DNA of 64,000 nt. Origin: Variovorax guangxiensis (GTDB lineage: Bacteria; Pseudomonadota; Gammaproteobacteria; Burkholderiales; Burkholderiaceae_C). A model generated the notes under the pieces. That model saw nothing but the letters and a program-made list of their open reading frames with translations. It ran no database searches and was not told where the DNA came from. The translations under genes and the position numbers were made by a program. Shown here one piece after another: positions 1 to 9,080 of this stretch. The first letter of the stretch is position 1. The number at the start of each line of letters is the position of its first letter. The stretch covers positions 186,001 to 250,000 of the forward strand of contig NZ_RXFT01000006.1 in the NCBI RefSeq assembly GCF_003952165.1. Direction: 5' to 3'.

Positions 1-466
1 GGTCGGCGCGGTGCGCGTGCGGCTTGAGCATGGCGGCGTTCTTGTTGCCGAGCGCGAACTCGATGCAGCGGTACTGCGCGCTCTGGAAGCCGCTGGAATT
101 GGCGAGGTAGGGGCGCATCGCCGTGTACTCGGGCGGCGTCATGGTCGAGAGAACGGTCCATGCGTTGACCAGCTGTTCCATGATGCGGCTCACGCGCGCC
201 AGCATCTTGAAGGCGTCGGGCAGCTTCTCTTCGGAAATGCAGGCGATGGCGGCGTGCAGCTCGTGCAGCATCAGCTTCATCCAGAGTTCGCTGGTCTGGT
301 GCTGCACGATGAACAGCAGCTCGTCGTGCGCGGGCGACAGGGGATGCTGCGCGCTGAGGATCTCGTCGAGGTGCAGGTAGTCGCCGTAGCTCATGGACTT
401 GCTGAAGTCCAGCTGGGCCTTCTCTTCGTGGACGATGTTCTCGGTCGTTGTCTTTTCGGTGCTCAT
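1..466 (-). CDS. kynA: Tryptophan 2,3-dioxygenase, N-terminal part (runs off window)
   Basis: Only the first 155 codons are inside the window; the C-terminal half lies beyond position 1. The protein would open L-tryptophan to N-formylkynurenine, the first step of the kynurenine route, using heme in the cytoplasm. The N-terminal part carries the family block [14 protein letters not shown] and the downstream segment [13 protein letters not shown], both typical of bacterial TDO. The ATG at 466 opens [10 protein letters not shown]. It is the last visible gene of a minus-strand run kynB-kynU-(secreted protein)-kynA, so it supplies the substrate for kynB and kynU. Family assignment is secure; completeness cannot be judged. 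Confidence 0.95.
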   Translation of the reverse strand, partial: MSTEKTTTENIVHEEKAQLDFSKSMSYGDYLHLDEILSAQHPLSPAHDELLFIVQHQTSELWMKLMLHELHAAIACISEEKLPDAFKMLARVSRIMEQLVNAWTVLSTMTPPEYTAMRPYLANSSGFQSAQYRCIEFALGNKNAAMLKPHAHRAD

Positions 467-485
467 GATGCTTGCTGGCAGGTGG

Positions 486-971
486 TCATCGCCAGACCAC
501 GGCGGTGTAGGAGGGCAGGCCTATGCCGGTATCTTTCTTCGGATAGACGAATCGCACGACTTCGTTGCCGCGCTTGAACTCCTGGTAGGTCTCGCCGCCG
601 GGAATGCGGCCTTTCTCGCCGGGCTTGTAGCCGGTGTCGCGCGCTTCCTTCACGAGGTGCTCGAAGGCGGCCTTGTCGGTGAGGGTGAGCTGTATGCCGT
701 CTTCCCCGCTGCGGCTGGCCACGTAGGTGGACTTCATCAGGCGCGTGGTCTGGCCGTCGACGAACTTCTCGTACTCGATCATGCTGACCTGGTCGGTCAC
801 GGTCTTGTCGGCATACGAGAAGCCTTGGCTCTTGACCTGCGCGCGGAAGGCGTCGGGCGCCTGCTCGGCGAAGGCCTTGAGCTGCGGCAGCGTGAAGGCC
901 GGCTGCTGTGCGAAGGCGGGCACCGCCAGCATCAGCAGCGCGGCCGAAAGGGTGAGCAGTCGATGTTTCAT
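486..971 (-). CDS. Secreted protein of unknown function inside the kyn operon
   Basis: A 161-residue protein that I do not recognise. The start [23 protein letters not shown] is a clear Sec signal peptide with an Ala-x-Ala cleavage site near residue 20, so the mature protein is probably periplasmic. The mature part is soluble, mixed-charge and has no cysteine pair or metal motif that I can see. The ATG at 971 is preferred over an upstream TTG because it sits directly before the signal peptide. It lies between kynU (13 bases upstream) and kynA (19 bases downstream) in the same orientation, so it is probably cotranscribed, but nothing in it suggests tryptophan chemistry. Confidence 0.75.
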   Translation of the reverse strand: MKHRLLTLSAALLMLAVPAFAQQPAFTLPQLKAFAEQAPDAFRAQVKSQGFSYADKTVTDQVSMIEYEKFVDGQTTRLMKSTYVASRSGEDGIQLTLTDKAAFEHLVKEARDTGYKPGEKGRIPGGETYQEFKRGNEVVRFVYPKKDTGIGLPSYTAVVWR

Positions 972-984
972 GGTCGGGCGCAAC

Positions 985-2262
985 TCAGGTCACCGCGTTC
1001 TTGCGGTTGAATTCGGGGCGTTTCCACTCGCCGGTCTCCAGCACCTGCACGAGGTGCTCGACCGAGTTCCACACGTCCTCGAAGCCGATGTACAGCGGCG
1101 TGAAGCCGAAGCGCAGGATGTCGGGCATCTGCGAGTCGCCGGCGCGGTAGTCGCCGATTACGCCGCGCGCGATCAAGGCTTGCACGATGGCGTAGGCGCC
1201 TTCCTCACGACTGAGGCACACCTGCGAGCCGCGTTGCGCGTGCTCGCGCGGCGTGACCAGCGAGAGGCCCTGGCCGGCGCAGCGCTCCTCGACCAGCCTG
1301 ATGAACATGTCGGTGAGCGCGAGCGACTTGGCGCGCAGCGCGGACATCGCACCGAAGTCACCGTTGAAGGACTCGGCCGCGAGCACCGTGTCGAGGCCGC
1401 ATTCGAGCCCGGCCAGCGCGATGATCGGCTGCGTGCCGCACAGATAGCGGCCCACGCCCGGGGCAGGGCGATAGTGCGGCGTGAACTCGAAGGGCGCCGC
1501 GTGACCCCACCAGCCGGACAGCGGCTGCTCGAACTGGCCCGCGTGCTTCGTATGCACCCAGGCGAAGGCCGGCGCGCCGGGGCCGCCGTTGAGGTACTTG
1601 TAGCCGCAGCCGATGGCGTAGTCGGCATTGCTGTCGTTCAAGGCCACGGGCACGGCGCCCGCGCTGTGCGCGAGGTCCCATACCGTGAGCGCGCCCACGG
1701 CATGCGCGGCGGCGGTGACGGCCTTCATGTCGTGCATGGCGCCTGTGCGGTAGTTGACGTGGGTGAGCATCAGCACGGCCACTTCGTCTGTCAGCACGGC
1801 CGGCAACTCGCTCGCGTCGATCAGCTTCAGCGTGAAGCCGCGTTCGCGGCACAGGGATTCGGCGATGTAGAGGTCGGTCGGGAAGTTGCTGCGCTCGCTG
1901 ATCACCAGCTTGCGCCCGCTGTCCTTCTGCTGCGAGAGCGCCGCGAACAGCACCTTGTAGAGGTTGACCGAGGTGCTGTCGGTGCACACCACCTCGCCGG
2001 GCGCGGCGCCGATCAGGCGGGCCACCTTGTCGCCCAGGCGCTGCGGCAGGTCGAACCAGCTCGCGGTGTTCCACGAGCGGATGAGGCCTTCGCCCCATTC
2101 CTGGGTCACCACTTCGGCGATGCGCGCCGGCGCGGCCTTGGGCATCACGCCGAGCGAGTTGCCGTCGAGGTAGAGCACGCCCTCGGGAATGGTGAATTGG
2201 TCGCGCAAGGCGCGCAGCGGGTCTTGCGCGTCTAGCGCGCGGCAATCTGCAAGAGTCGTCAT
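985..2262 (-). CDS. kynU: Kynureninase
   Basis: A 425-residue PLP enzyme that hydrolyses L-kynurenine to anthranilate and L-alanine. Family features are the N-terminal [14 protein letters not shown] segment, STSVNLYK (phosphate-binding region), [12 protein letters not shown] with the PLP-pyridine Asp, and [14 protein letters not shown] with the Schiff-base lysine. Length matches the bacterial family. The ATG at 2262 ([10 protein letters not shown]) is chosen; the frame is open further upstream but that part is not conserved-looking. The gene starts 11 bases after kynB stops, so both belong to one operon whose product is anthranilate. Confidence 0.96.
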   Translation of the reverse strand: MTTLADCRALDAQDPLRALRDQFTIPEGVLYLDGNSLGVMPKAAPARIAEVVTQEWGEGLIRSWNTASWFDLPQRLGDKVARLIGAAPGEVVCTDSTSVNLYKVLFAALSQQKDSGRKLVISERSNFPTDLYIAESLCRERGFTLKLIDASELPAVLTDEVAVLMLTHVNYRTGAMHDMKAVTAAAHAVGALTVWDLAHSAGAVPVALNDSNADYAIGCGYKYLNGGPGAPAFAWVHTKHAGQFEQPLSGWWGHAAPFEFTPHYRPAPGVGRYLCGTQPIIALAGLECGLDTVLAAESFNGDFGAMSALRAKSLALTDMFIRLVEERCAGQGLSLVTPREHAQRGSQVCLSREEGAYAIVQALIARGVIGDYRAGDSQMPDILRFGFTPLYIGFEDVWNSVEHLVQVLETGEWKRPEFNRKNAVT

Positions 2263-2272
2263 GGTGGAGGTT

Positions 2273-2926
2273 TCAGCGAGGGAGTTCGCGCAGCACGGCG
2301 CGAACGGGGGAGGCATCGGCGCTCACCAGCTTGAGCGGCAGCGCGATGAGTTCGTAGTCGCCTTCGGGCACGTCGTCGAGCACGAGGTTCTCGAGCACGC
2401 GCAGGTCGAGGCGGCGGATGCGTTGGTGGCTTTCCAGCGTCTTGCTGTCGGCCGGGTCGATGCTGGCGGTGTCGATGCCGATGAGCTTCACGCCCATGGC
2501 GGCGAGGCGCTCGACTGTGGCGGGAGCATAGGCCGCGAGCTGCGGGTCCCAGCGGCCGACCGGCATGGTCGTGTAGGTGCGCACCAGCACGCGCGGGGGC
2601 AGGGTGCTGTCGACGGCGTGGGCAATGTGGTCCCACTCGACCAGCGGCCCCTTGTCGATCGCGTGAATCACGCGGCAGGGGCCGAGGAAGGGCGTGAGGT
2701 CGACGTCGCCGATGGTCTGGCCTTCGGGGTCGTAGTGCAGGGGCGCGTCGGCATGGGCGCCGACATGGGGCGAGAGCTTGATCTCGCTGACGTTGACCGG
2801 GCAGCCCGGCGAGATGGTCGCGGCCCAGCGCTGCTGGTAGGGCGTGTCGCCGGGAAAGACCGGCGCGCCTTCATGCACGGGCGGCGAGATGTCCCAGATC
2901 TGGAGGCGGGGTTGCTGTGAACGCAT
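2273..2926 (-). CDS. kynB: Kynurenine formamidase
   Basis: A 217-residue member of the cyclase/KynB family that hydrolyses N-formylkynurenine to kynurenine and formate. It starts [16 protein letters not shown] and contains the metal-binding [12 protein letters not shown] motif (H-x3-H-x-D-x-P-x-H) near residue 53. It is the first gene of the kynB-kynU-(secreted)-kynA run. A 22-base imperfect palindrome sits about 30 bases upstream of the ATG (separate entry). A distant family relative, the cyclase-family hydrolase at 51042-51854, occurs in the aromatic locus. Confidence 0.95.
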   Translation of the reverse strand: MRSQQPRLQIWDISPPVHEGAPVFPGDTPYQQRWAATISPGCPVNVSEIKLSPHVGAHADAPLHYDPEGQTIGDVDLTPFLGPCRVIHAIDKGPLVEWDHIAHAVDSTLPPRVLVRTYTTMPVGRWDPQLAAYAPATVERLAAMGVKLIGIDTASIDPADSKTLESHQRIRRLDLRVLENLVLDDVPEGDYELIALPLKLVSADASPVRAVLRELPR

Positions 2927-2957
2927 GGCGCGAAGTTAGCGCCGGGCGAGGGGTCGT

Positions 2958-2979
2958 GGTGTCGGTTATTTCCAACACC
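2958..2979. promoter_or_regulatory. Imperfect palindrome upstream of kynB, candidate operator
   Basis: The arms GGTGTCGG and CCAACACC flank the hexamer TTATTT and match at seven of eight positions. It lies 32-53 bases upstream of the kynB ATG, where a promoter or operator would be expected. The kyn operon is controlled by Lrp/AsnC-type KynR in related bacteria, but no regulator gene is in the window, so the binding protein is a guess. Confidence 0.45.
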
Positions 2980-3009
2980 AGGCGTGACGAGTTGAAGCCA
3001 GGGCCGCGA

Positions 3010-3324
3010 TCAGTGCAGCGAAGACAGTGCGGGCAGGCCGTGCCGCGCCCGCGCGCGCTCGCAGGCATCGCTGCCGGCCTCCAGCTCGTGGCAAGGGTTG
3101 GGGCGCCACTCGTAGATGCCGCAGCCCACGGACTGGCCGACCTTTCCGGTGAGTGCCGCGCATCGCGGCGAGGCATGGTCGGTGCCGCGCATGCGGCAGA
3201 TGGCGTCGTTCACCTCGACGGCGAGGCCCGAGGGCACCTTGCCGCCGTTGTCGTCGAGTTCATGCACGCTGAAGTCGACGCGGTAGCTGGCGCAGCAGGC
3301 GCCGCATTGCTGGCAATCGGACAT
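3010..3324 (-). CDS. YkgJ-family cysteine-cluster protein
   Basis: A small protein of 104 residues. The N-terminal MSDCQQCGACCASYRVDF holds the C-x2-C-x2-CC cluster of the YkgJ/UPF0153 family, thought to bind zinc or iron. Further conserved-type cysteines occur in CRMRG, GCGIYEWRPNPCHELEAG and near the C-terminus. The ATG at 3324 gives exactly this family start; a longer open frame upstream lies inside argF and is a shadow. It starts 20 bases after argF ends and may be cotranscribed with it. Biochemical role is unknown. Confidence 0.85.
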   Translation of the reverse strand: MSDCQQCGACCASYRVDFSVHELDDNGGKVPSGLAVEVNDAICRMRGTDHASPRCAALTGKVGQSVGCGIYEWRPNPCHELEAGSDACERARARHGLPALSSLH

Positions 3325-3344
3325 GTTGCGGCGCCTTTGCCGGA

Positions 3345-4307
3345 TCAGAGCCTGCCGAGCAGCAGGAACTCCATGAGGGCCTTCTGGGCGTGCAGGCGGT
3401 TCTCCGCCTCGTCCCACACCACCGACTGCGGCCCGTCGATGACCTCGGCCTGCACCTCCTCGCCGCGGTGGGCGGGCAGGCAGTGCATGAAGAGGGCGTC
3501 GGGCTGGGCCGCGCGCATCATTTCCTCGTCGACGCACCAGTCGGCGAAAGCCTTGCGGCGGGCCTCGTTCTCGGCCTCGTAGCCCATGCTGGTCCAGACG
3601 TCGGTGGTGACGAGGTCGGCGCCGCGGCAGGCTTCCATCGGGTCCTTGAAGACCTTGTAGCTGTCGCCCGAGCGGATGCCGGCGATCGACTGGTCGACCT
3701 CGTAGCCGCTGGGCGTGCTCACGTGCACCGTGAAGCCCAGAATTTCGGCCGCCTGCAGCCAGGTGTTGGCCATGTTGTTGCCGTCGCCGACCCACGCCAC
3801 CGTCTTGCCCTTCAGGCAGGAAAGTGCGTCGCCTCCGGCACCGCGTGACCCGCGGTGCTCGATGTACGTGAAGATGTCCGCCAGGATCTGGCAGGGGTGG
3901 AACTCGTTGGTCAGGCCGTTGATGACGGGCACGCGCGAGTGCGCCGCGAAGGCGTCGATCTTGGTCTGCTCGTAGGTGCGGATCATCACCAGGTCGACCA
4001 TGCGGCTGATGACCTTGGCGCTGTCCTCGATGGGCTCGGCGCGGCCGAGCTGGCTGTCGCCGGTGGTCAGGTGCACCACGCTGCCGCCCAACTGGTACAT
4101 GCCGGCCTCGAAGCTCACGCGGGTGCGCGTGCTGGCCTTCTCGAAGATCATGGCCAGCGTGCGGTCGACCAGCGGCTGGTGCTTCTCGTAGGTCTTGAAC
4201 TTCTTCTTGATGATCGCCATGCGATCGAAGAGGTAGGCGTATTCGTCGGCCGTGAAGTCCGAGAACTGCAGGTAGTGCCGGATGGCTGCGGGCGCGGTCG
4301 TCGTCAT
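3345..4307 (-). CDS. argF: Ornithine carbamoyltransferase
   Basis: A 320-residue enzyme of arginine synthesis that makes citrulline from ornithine and carbamoyl phosphate. It shows the carbamoyl-phosphate motif in FEKASTRTRVSFE, the HPCQ motif in NEFHPCQILAD, an ornithine-side block WVGDGNNMANTW, and the catalytic Cys in MHCLPAHRGEE. The ATG at 4307 overlaps the argD stop codon in an ATGA arrangement, so the two are translationally coupled. Confidence 0.96.
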   Translation of the reverse strand: MTTTAPAAIRHYLQFSDFTADEYAYLFDRMAIIKKKFKTYEKHQPLVDRTLAMIFEKASTRTRVSFEAGMYQLGGSVVHLTTGDSQLGRAEPIEDSAKVISRMVDLVMIRTYEQTKIDAFAAHSRVPVINGLTNEFHPCQILADIFTYIEHRGSRGAGGDALSCLKGKTVAWVGDGNNMANTWLQAAEILGFTVHVSTPSGYEVDQSIAGIRSGDSYKVFKDPMEACRGADLVTTDVWTSMGYEAENEARRKAFADWCVDEEMMRAAQPDALFMHCLPAHRGEEVQAEVIDGPQSVVWDEAENRLHAQKALMEFLLLGRL

Positions 4308-5512
4308 TGGGCTGCAGGCTCCGAGAGGAAGTTTTTGACGATGGGCGCGAGGATCGCGACGATCTCGTCGGCCTCGGCGATGCTCAGGATGAGCGGCGGC
4401 ACGAGGCGGATCACCTTGTCGGCCGTCACGCTCAGCAGCAGGCCGGCGTCGCAGGCGCGGTTGAGGATCACGCCGCAGGGACGGTCGAGCTCGATGCCGA
4501 TCATCAGGCCCTGGCCGCGGATTTCCTTCACGCCGGGCAGGCCGCCGAGCTCGCGCTCCAGCGCCGCCTTCAGGTTGGCGCCCACGGTGGCGGCGTTCTC
4601 GAGCAGGTTCTGCTCTTCCATGATGCGGATGGTCTCGACGCCGGCGCGCATGGCCAGCGGGTTGCCGCCGAAGGTGGTGCCGTGGTTGCCCGGGCCGAAG
4701 ATGTTGGCGGCCTTGGGGCCGGCCACCACTGCGCCGATCGGCACGCCCGAGCCCAGGCCCTTGGCCAGCGGCATCACGTCGGGCTTGATGCCCGCCCACT
4801 GGTGGGCGAACCACTTGCCGGTGCGGCCCATGCCGCACTGCACTTCGTCGATCATCATGAGCCAGTCGCGCTCGTCGCACAGCTGGCGCACCTGCTTGAG
4901 GTATTCCCAGCGCATCGGGTTGATGCCGCCTTCGCCCTGGATGGTTTCGAAGAACACGGCGACCACGTTCGGGTTGCCTTCGGTCGCCTTCTTCAGCGCC
5001 TCGATGTCGTTCAGTGGAACGCGGATGAAGCCCTCGACCAGCGGGCCGAAGCCGGCCTGCACCTTGGGATTGCCCGTGGCCGAGAGGGTGGCGATGCTGC
5101 GGCCGTGGAACGCGGCTTCGTAGACGACGATCTCGGGGCGCTCGATGCCCTTGTCGTGGCCGAACTTGCGCGCCAGCTTCAGGGCGGCTTCGTTGGCTTC
5201 GAGGCCGGTACAGCAGAAGAAGGCGTTGGTGAGGCCCGAGAGCTCGGTCAGCTTGGTGGCGAGCTGTTCCTGGCCGGGCACGTGGTAGTAGTTGGAGCTG
5301 TGGATCAGCTTGGTCAGCTGGTCCTGCAGGGCCGGCACCAGCTCGGGGTGGTTGTGGCCCAGCGTGTTCACCGCGATACCGCCGAGGCCGTCGAGGTAGG
5401 CCTTGCCCGCGGTGTCCCAGACTCGGCAACCCTGACCGTGCGACAGTGCGATCGGCAGGCGACCGTAGGTGTTCATGACGTGGGGCGAGGTGGGCTGGGC
5501 GGTAGCGCTCAT
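4304..5512 (-). CDS. argD: Acetylornithine aminotransferase family
   Basis: A 402-residue class-III PLP aminotransferase. It has the cofactor-binding VYEAAFHGRS block, the MMIDEVQCGMGRTGK segment with the PLP aspartate, the Schiff-base lysine in PLAKGLGSGVPIGA, and GNHGTTFGGNPLAM. Adjacency and ATGA overlap with argF indicate N-acetylornithine as substrate. The ATG at 5512 (MSATAQPTSPHV) is preferred to open sequence upstream because homologues begin just before the HVMNTYGRLP region. A TAGAAT hexamer at 5539-5544 on the minus strand could be its -10 element. A related aminotransferase such as succinylornithine transaminase is less likely. Confidence 0.93.
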   Translation of the reverse strand: MSATAQPTSPHVMNTYGRLPIALSHGQGCRVWDTAGKAYLDGLGGIAVNTLGHNHPELVPALQDQLTKLIHSSNYYHVPGQEQLATKLTELSGLTNAFFCCTGLEANEAALKLARKFGHDKGIERPEIVVYEAAFHGRSIATLSATGNPKVQAGFGPLVEGFIRVPLNDIEALKKATEGNPNVVAVFFETIQGEGGINPMRWEYLKQVRQLCDERDWLMMIDEVQCGMGRTGKWFAHQWAGIKPDVMPLAKGLGSGVPIGAVVAGPKAANIFGPGNHGTTFGGNPLAMRAGVETIRIMEEQNLLENAATVGANLKAALERELGGLPGVKEIRGQGLMIGIELDRPCGVILNRACDAGLLLSVTADKVIRLVPPLILSIAEADEIVAILAPIVKNFLSEPAAQ

Positions 5513-5673
5513 TCGGGTTCTCCAGATAGGGAAGGCGGATTCTAGGCGCGTGGTTTGACGGCTTCGTTGAGGATTGCGCATCACAGCAATGCCCCATGTT
5601 CAGGATGCAAAAAGGGGCGCGGATAGAATCGCTTGCTGCACCGCAGCACCTGCTCCGGTCGCTTCATTCAACG

Positions 5674-6003
5674 ATGATTTCCCCCACAGCCAAAGAAATC
5701 TTCATCCAGGGCATCACCAAGGATGGCCGGACCTTCCGCCCGAGCGATTGGGCCGAGCGTCTGGCCGGTGTCATGTGCTCTTTCCGACCCGGTGGCGCCT
5801 ACCCGGGCAGCCACCTGAGCTATTCGCCCTGGTGCATTCCGACGACCATCAACGGCGTGAAATGCGTGGTCGTGAACCGCGCGCTGCGCGATGCCGAGCC
5901 GATGGCCTGGGACTTCTGCGTGAACTTCGCAAGGGACAACGATCTTCAGGTGGCCGAAGCCTGCCTGGTGCCCGACGCACCGATCCCCCCCAAAAAGGCC
6001 TGA
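5674..6003 (+). CDS. DUF3579 family protein
   Basis: A 109-residue protein starting MISPTAKEIFIQGITKDG. It matches the small DUF3579 family found in betaproteobacteria, usually next to arg genes, as here. Conserved-looking parts are RPSDWAERLAGVM and the central YSPWCIPTTINGVKCVVV. No signal peptide or membrane segment is visible. Function is not known. It is transcribed divergently from argD; a TAGAAT hexamer at 5624-5629 is a possible -10 element, and the stop codon is embedded in a terminator hairpin. Confidence 0.88.
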   Translation: MISPTAKEIFIQGITKDGRTFRPSDWAERLAGVMCSFRPGGAYPGSHLSYSPWCIPTTINGVKCVVVNRALRDAEPMAWDFCVNFARDNDLQVAEACLVPDAPIPPKKA

Positions 6004-6015
6004 CAAGGCCTTTTT
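5992..6015 (+). terminator. Rho-independent terminator overlapping the DUF3579 stop codon
   Basis: A ten-base perfect inverted repeat (AAAAAGGCCT and AGGCCTTTTT) with a GACA loop, ending in five T residues. The stop codon TGA at 6001-6003 is inside the hairpin. Confidence 0.85.
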
Positions 6016-6064
6016 CTTTGCCCGTAATCCGGGTTCGCCAGGAACTGCAAACCGATCGGGCATG

Positions 6065-6089
6065 AAAAAACCGCCCGAAGGCGGTTTTT
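6065..6089 (-). terminator. Rho-independent terminator downstream of rpsT
   Basis: The arms AAAAAACCGCC and GGCGGTTTTT flank CGAA. Read on the minus strand this is a GC stem with a TTCG loop followed by six T residues, about 70 bases after the rpsT stop. It could also act on plus-strand transcripts. Confidence 0.85.
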
Positions 6090-6159
6090 CACTTTGCTGC
6101 AGCGCACCCCGATCAAACGGCGGACCGGAGGATTCCGGTCCGGGCTTGCCTGACAGGTG

Positions 6160-6474
6160 TCAGGCGGCGGCCTTTGCAGGCGCGAGGGCGAGGGCCTTGA
6201 CCTTGGCCGACAGGCGGCTCTTGTCGCGGGCTGCCTTGTTCTTGTGGAAGATGCCCTTGTCGGCGATCGCGTCGACGATGCTCTGGGCCTTCGCGAACAG
6301 TTCGCTTGCCTTGGTCTTGTCGCCAGCCAGAACAGCCTTTTCGACGTTCTTGACAGCGGTACGGTACTTGGAGCGCAGCGAGGTGTTCGCTGCGTTCAGC
6401 TTGGTGTCCTGGCGGACGCGCTTACGGCCGGAGGCGAGGCGCGGGTTCTTTTTCTTGGGCTTGGCGGATGCCAT
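6160..6474 (-). CDS. rpsT: 30S ribosomal protein S20
   Basis: A 104-residue, lysine/alanine-rich protein beginning [20 protein letters not shown], the S20 signature, which binds 16S rRNA at the base of the 30S body. It is slightly longer than the E. coli protein because of an alanine-rich C-terminal tail. A good ribosome binding site (AAGGA) precedes the ATG, a TATAAT lies about 46 bases upstream, and a terminator hairpin follows at 6065-6089. It is transcribed divergently from murJ, as in many proteobacteria. Confidence 0.97.
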   Translation of the reverse strand: MASAKPKKKNPRLASGRKRVRQDTKLNAANTSLRSKYRTAVKNVEKAVLAGDKTKASELFAKAQSIVDAIADKGIFHKNKAARDKSRLSAKVKALALAPAKAAA

Positions 6475-6519
6475 GATTTATGTCCTTAGGTGTCTGAGGA
6501 TGATGCAGCAAAGCCCTCC

Positions 6520-6550
6520 ATTATAGGCCGGGTCGGCTTTTCCGGCGAAT
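6520..6550 (-). promoter_or_regulatory. rpsT promoter
   Basis: On the minus strand a perfect TATAAT at 6525-6520 is followed by GGAGGGCTT. The -35 element is weak (TTCGCC about 19 bases upstream). The TATAAT plus GGGCTT arrangement recurs upstream of rpsP. Confidence 0.55.
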
Positions 6551-6592
6551 CCGGGCGTTTCGGGGCCCCGACGGGGCCTAAACTCGGCCTCC

Positions 6593-8146
6593 GTGTCCCT
6601 GCTCAAATCCGCCTCCACCGTCTCCCTGCTGACCCTCGCCTCGCGGATCACGGGCCTCGTGCGCGACGTGCTCTTCGCCTCGGTTTTCGGCGTCAGCGCG
6701 CTCACCGACGCCTTCAACGTCGCGTTCCGCATCCCGAACCTGTTCCGGCGGGTCTTCGGCGAAGGCGCTTTCAGCCAGGCCTTCGTGCCGGTGCTGGCTG
6801 CCCGCAAGACCGAAGAGGGCGACGAGGGCGCCCGCCAGCTCATCGACCATGTCGCCACGCTGCTGACCTGGACGCTGGTGATCGTGTGCGTGGCCGGCGT
6901 GGTCGGCGCGCCGCTGCTGGTCTGGGCCATGGCCAGCGGGCTGCCGGGCTTCGAGGCGGCCGTGGTCATGACGCGGTGGATGTTCCCGTACATCGGCTTC
7001 ATGTCGCTGGTGGCGCTGGCGGGCGGCATTCTCAACACCTGGCGCAAGTTCGCGGTGCCGGCGGCGTCGCCGGTGCTGCTGAACGTGGCGCTGATCCTGT
7101 CGATCCTGGTCGGCGCGCCGCTCTTCAGGCACTGGGGCATCGAGCCGATCTACGCCCAGTGCGTGGGCGTCATGGCCGGCGGCGTGCTGCAGCTGGCCCT
7201 GCAGATTCCCGCATTGCGCAAGCTGGGGCTGTTGCCGCGCCTGGGCCTGAGCCTGCGGGCCCTGCGCACCGCCTGGACCGATCCGAACACGCGCAAGGTG
7301 CTCAAACTGATGCTGCCCGCGCTGCTGGGCGTGAGCGTGGCGCAGATCTCGCTGCTCATCAACACGCAGATCGCCTCCCATCTGGCGGTGGGTAGCGTCA
7401 CCTGGATCACCAATGCCGACCGGCTGATGGAATTCCCCACCGCCATGCTCGGCGTGGCGCTGGGCGTGGTGCTGATGCCGCAGCTGGCCGGCGCCCGCGC
7501 AGCCAAGGACGACGCGCGCTATTCCTCGCTGCTCGACTGGGGCCTGCGCCTCGTGGTGCTGCTGTCGGCGCCGTGCGCCATCGCCTTGCTGCTCTTCGCC
7601 AAGCCGCTGGTGGCGGTGCTCTTCCACAACGGCGCGTATTCGGGCGAGGACGTGGGCCGGACCACCCTGGCGCTGATGGGTTACGGCGTCGGCCTCGTCG
7701 GCATCGTGGCCGTGAAGGTGCTCGCGCCGGGCTACTACGCCAAGCACGACACGCGCACGCCGATGCTCATCGCGGTGGGCGTGCTGGTGCTGACGCAGAT
7801 CCTCAACGTGTTCCTGGTGCCGGTGCTGCAGCACGCGGCGCTCACGCTGACCATCGCCATCGGGGCGCTGGTGAATTCGGCCTGGCTGCTGGTCGGGCTG
7901 ATCCGCCGCGGCAGCTACAAGCCCGAGCCGGGCTGGGGGCGGTTCGCGCTGCAGGTCGTCGCGGGCACGGCGGTGCTCGCGGGCCTGCTGGTCTGGGGCT
8001 CGGCGCATTTCGACTGGGTTGCCCTGCGCGAGCAGCGCCTGCTGCGCATCGGCCTGCTGGCCGCGCTGATCGCCGGCTCGGCGCTGCTGTATTTCGGCGT
8101 GCTGGCGGCGGTCGGCGTGCGGCTGCGCAGCTTCATCCGCCGCTGA
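6593..8146 (+). CDS. murJ: Lipid II flippase MurJ (MviN)
   Basis: A 517-residue polytopic inner-membrane protein with about 14 hydrophobic segments. It moves lipid II across the inner membrane for peptidoglycan synthesis. The N-terminal LLKSASTVSLLTLASRITGLVRDVLFA region and the arginine in FRIPNLFRRVFGEGAFSQAFVPV are family hallmarks. The start is GTG at 6593; no ATG lies nearer the conserved N-terminus. It is divergent from rpsT. Confidence 0.96.
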   Translation: MSLLKSASTVSLLTLASRITGLVRDVLFASVFGVSALTDAFNVAFRIPNLFRRVFGEGAFSQAFVPVLAARKTEEGDEGARQLIDHVATLLTWTLVIVCVAGVVGAPLLVWAMASGLPGFEAAVVMTRWMFPYIGFMSLVALAGGILNTWRKFAVPAASPVLLNVALILSILVGAPLFRHWGIEPIYAQCVGVMAGGVLQLALQIPALRKLGLLPRLGLSLRALRTAWTDPNTRKVLKLMLPALLGVSVAQISLLINTQIASHLAVGSVTWITNADRLMEFPTAMLGVALGVVLMPQLAGARAAKDDARYSSLLDWGLRLVVLLSAPCAIALLLFAKPLVAVLFHNGAYSGEDVGRTTLALMGYGVGLVGIVAVKVLAPGYYAKHDTRTPMLIAVGVLVLTQILNVFLVPVLQHAALTLTIAIGALVNSAWLLVGLIRRGSYKPEPGWGRFALQVVAGTAVLAGLLVWGSAHFDWVALREQRLLRIGLLAALIAGSALLYFGVLAAVGVRLRSFIRR

Positions 8147-8227
8147 GGCCCCGCCGGGCTTTCCAGGCGGGCGCAATCCGCGTGTGCCCCTTCTTGACGC
8201 TCCGGAAATGCTCCTCTACAAAGCCAC

Positions 8228-9079
8228 ATGACGTTCAGCTTTCAGGTTCCAACCGCCCTGGAGTATTTCGAGTCGCTGGTCCGCAGCGACGAACAGTTTC
8301 CGCTGCTCGAAGCCGCCGCCAGCCTGGCGCAGGACGAATACCCCGATCTCGACGTGCAGCAGGTGCTGGGCGACGTCGACCAGCTCCTGGCGCGCCTGCG
8401 CCGCCGCCTGCCGGCAGACGCCGCGCCGCTGGCCCGTCTGCGGGCGCTGAACCAGTTCTTCTTCAACGACCTGAACTTCGGCGGCAACGTCAACGACTAC
8501 TACGACCCCGACAACAGCTACCTGAACGCCGTGCTGCGCACCCGCCGCGGCATCCCGATCTCGCTGGCCGTGCTCTGGATGGAGCTGGCGCAGGGCCTGG
8601 GCCTGCAGGCGCGCGGCATCGGTTTTCCCGGCCACTTCATGCTCAAGGTGACGCTGCCCAAGGGGCAGGTGGTGATCGACCCGTTCACCGGCAAGTCGTT
8701 GTCGCGCGAGGAGCTGGGCGAGCGGCTTGAGCCCTACAAGCGCAGCAACGGCCTGGTCGGCGACTTCGACGTGCCGCTGGGCCTGTACCTGCAGCCCGCC
8801 AGTTCGCGCGAAATCATTGCCCGCATGCTGCGCAACCTGAAGGAAGTGCACCACGCGCAGGAAGACTGGCAGCGTGTCATCGCCGTGCAGGACCGCCTGA
8901 TCGCGCTGCTGCCCAGTGCCTGGGGCGAGTACCGCGACCGCGGCATCGCGCACGCGGAGCAGGGCAACACGGCATCGGCCGTGCGCGACCTCGAAACCTA
9001 CCTGGCGAAGGCCGAGGACGCCCTGGACATCGACGCGATCGCCGAGCGCGTCGCCGCCCTGCGCCGCATGGCGAACTGA
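8228..9079 (+). CDS. SirB1-family transglutaminase-like/TPR protein
   Basis: A 283-residue cytosolic protein. The N-terminal two thirds match the SirB1 transglutaminase-like domain: LNQFFFNDLNFGGNVNDYYD, RTRRGIPISLAVLWMELA and GIGFPGHFMLK, with the family's PGHF block. The C-terminal third (about residues 185-280) is helical and TPR-like (two helix pairs around DWQRVIAVQDRLIAL and RDRGIAHAEQGN). Biochemical activity is unknown for the family. It may form a short operon with the glyoxalase-fold gene that begins 1 base after its stop. Confidence 0.9.
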   Translation: MTFSFQVPTALEYFESLVRSDEQFPLLEAAASLAQDEYPDLDVQQVLGDVDQLLARLRRRLPADAAPLARLRALNQFFFNDLNFGGNVNDYYDPDNSYLNAVLRTRRGIPISLAVLWMELAQGLGLQARGIGFPGHFMLKVTLPKGQVVIDPFTGKSLSREELGERLEPYKRSNGLVGDFDVPLGLYLQPASSREIIARMLRNLKEVHHAQEDWQRVIAVQDRLIALLPSAWGEYRDRGIAHAEQGNTASAVRDLETYLAKAEDALDIDAIAERVAALRRMAN

Positions 9080-9080
9080 A

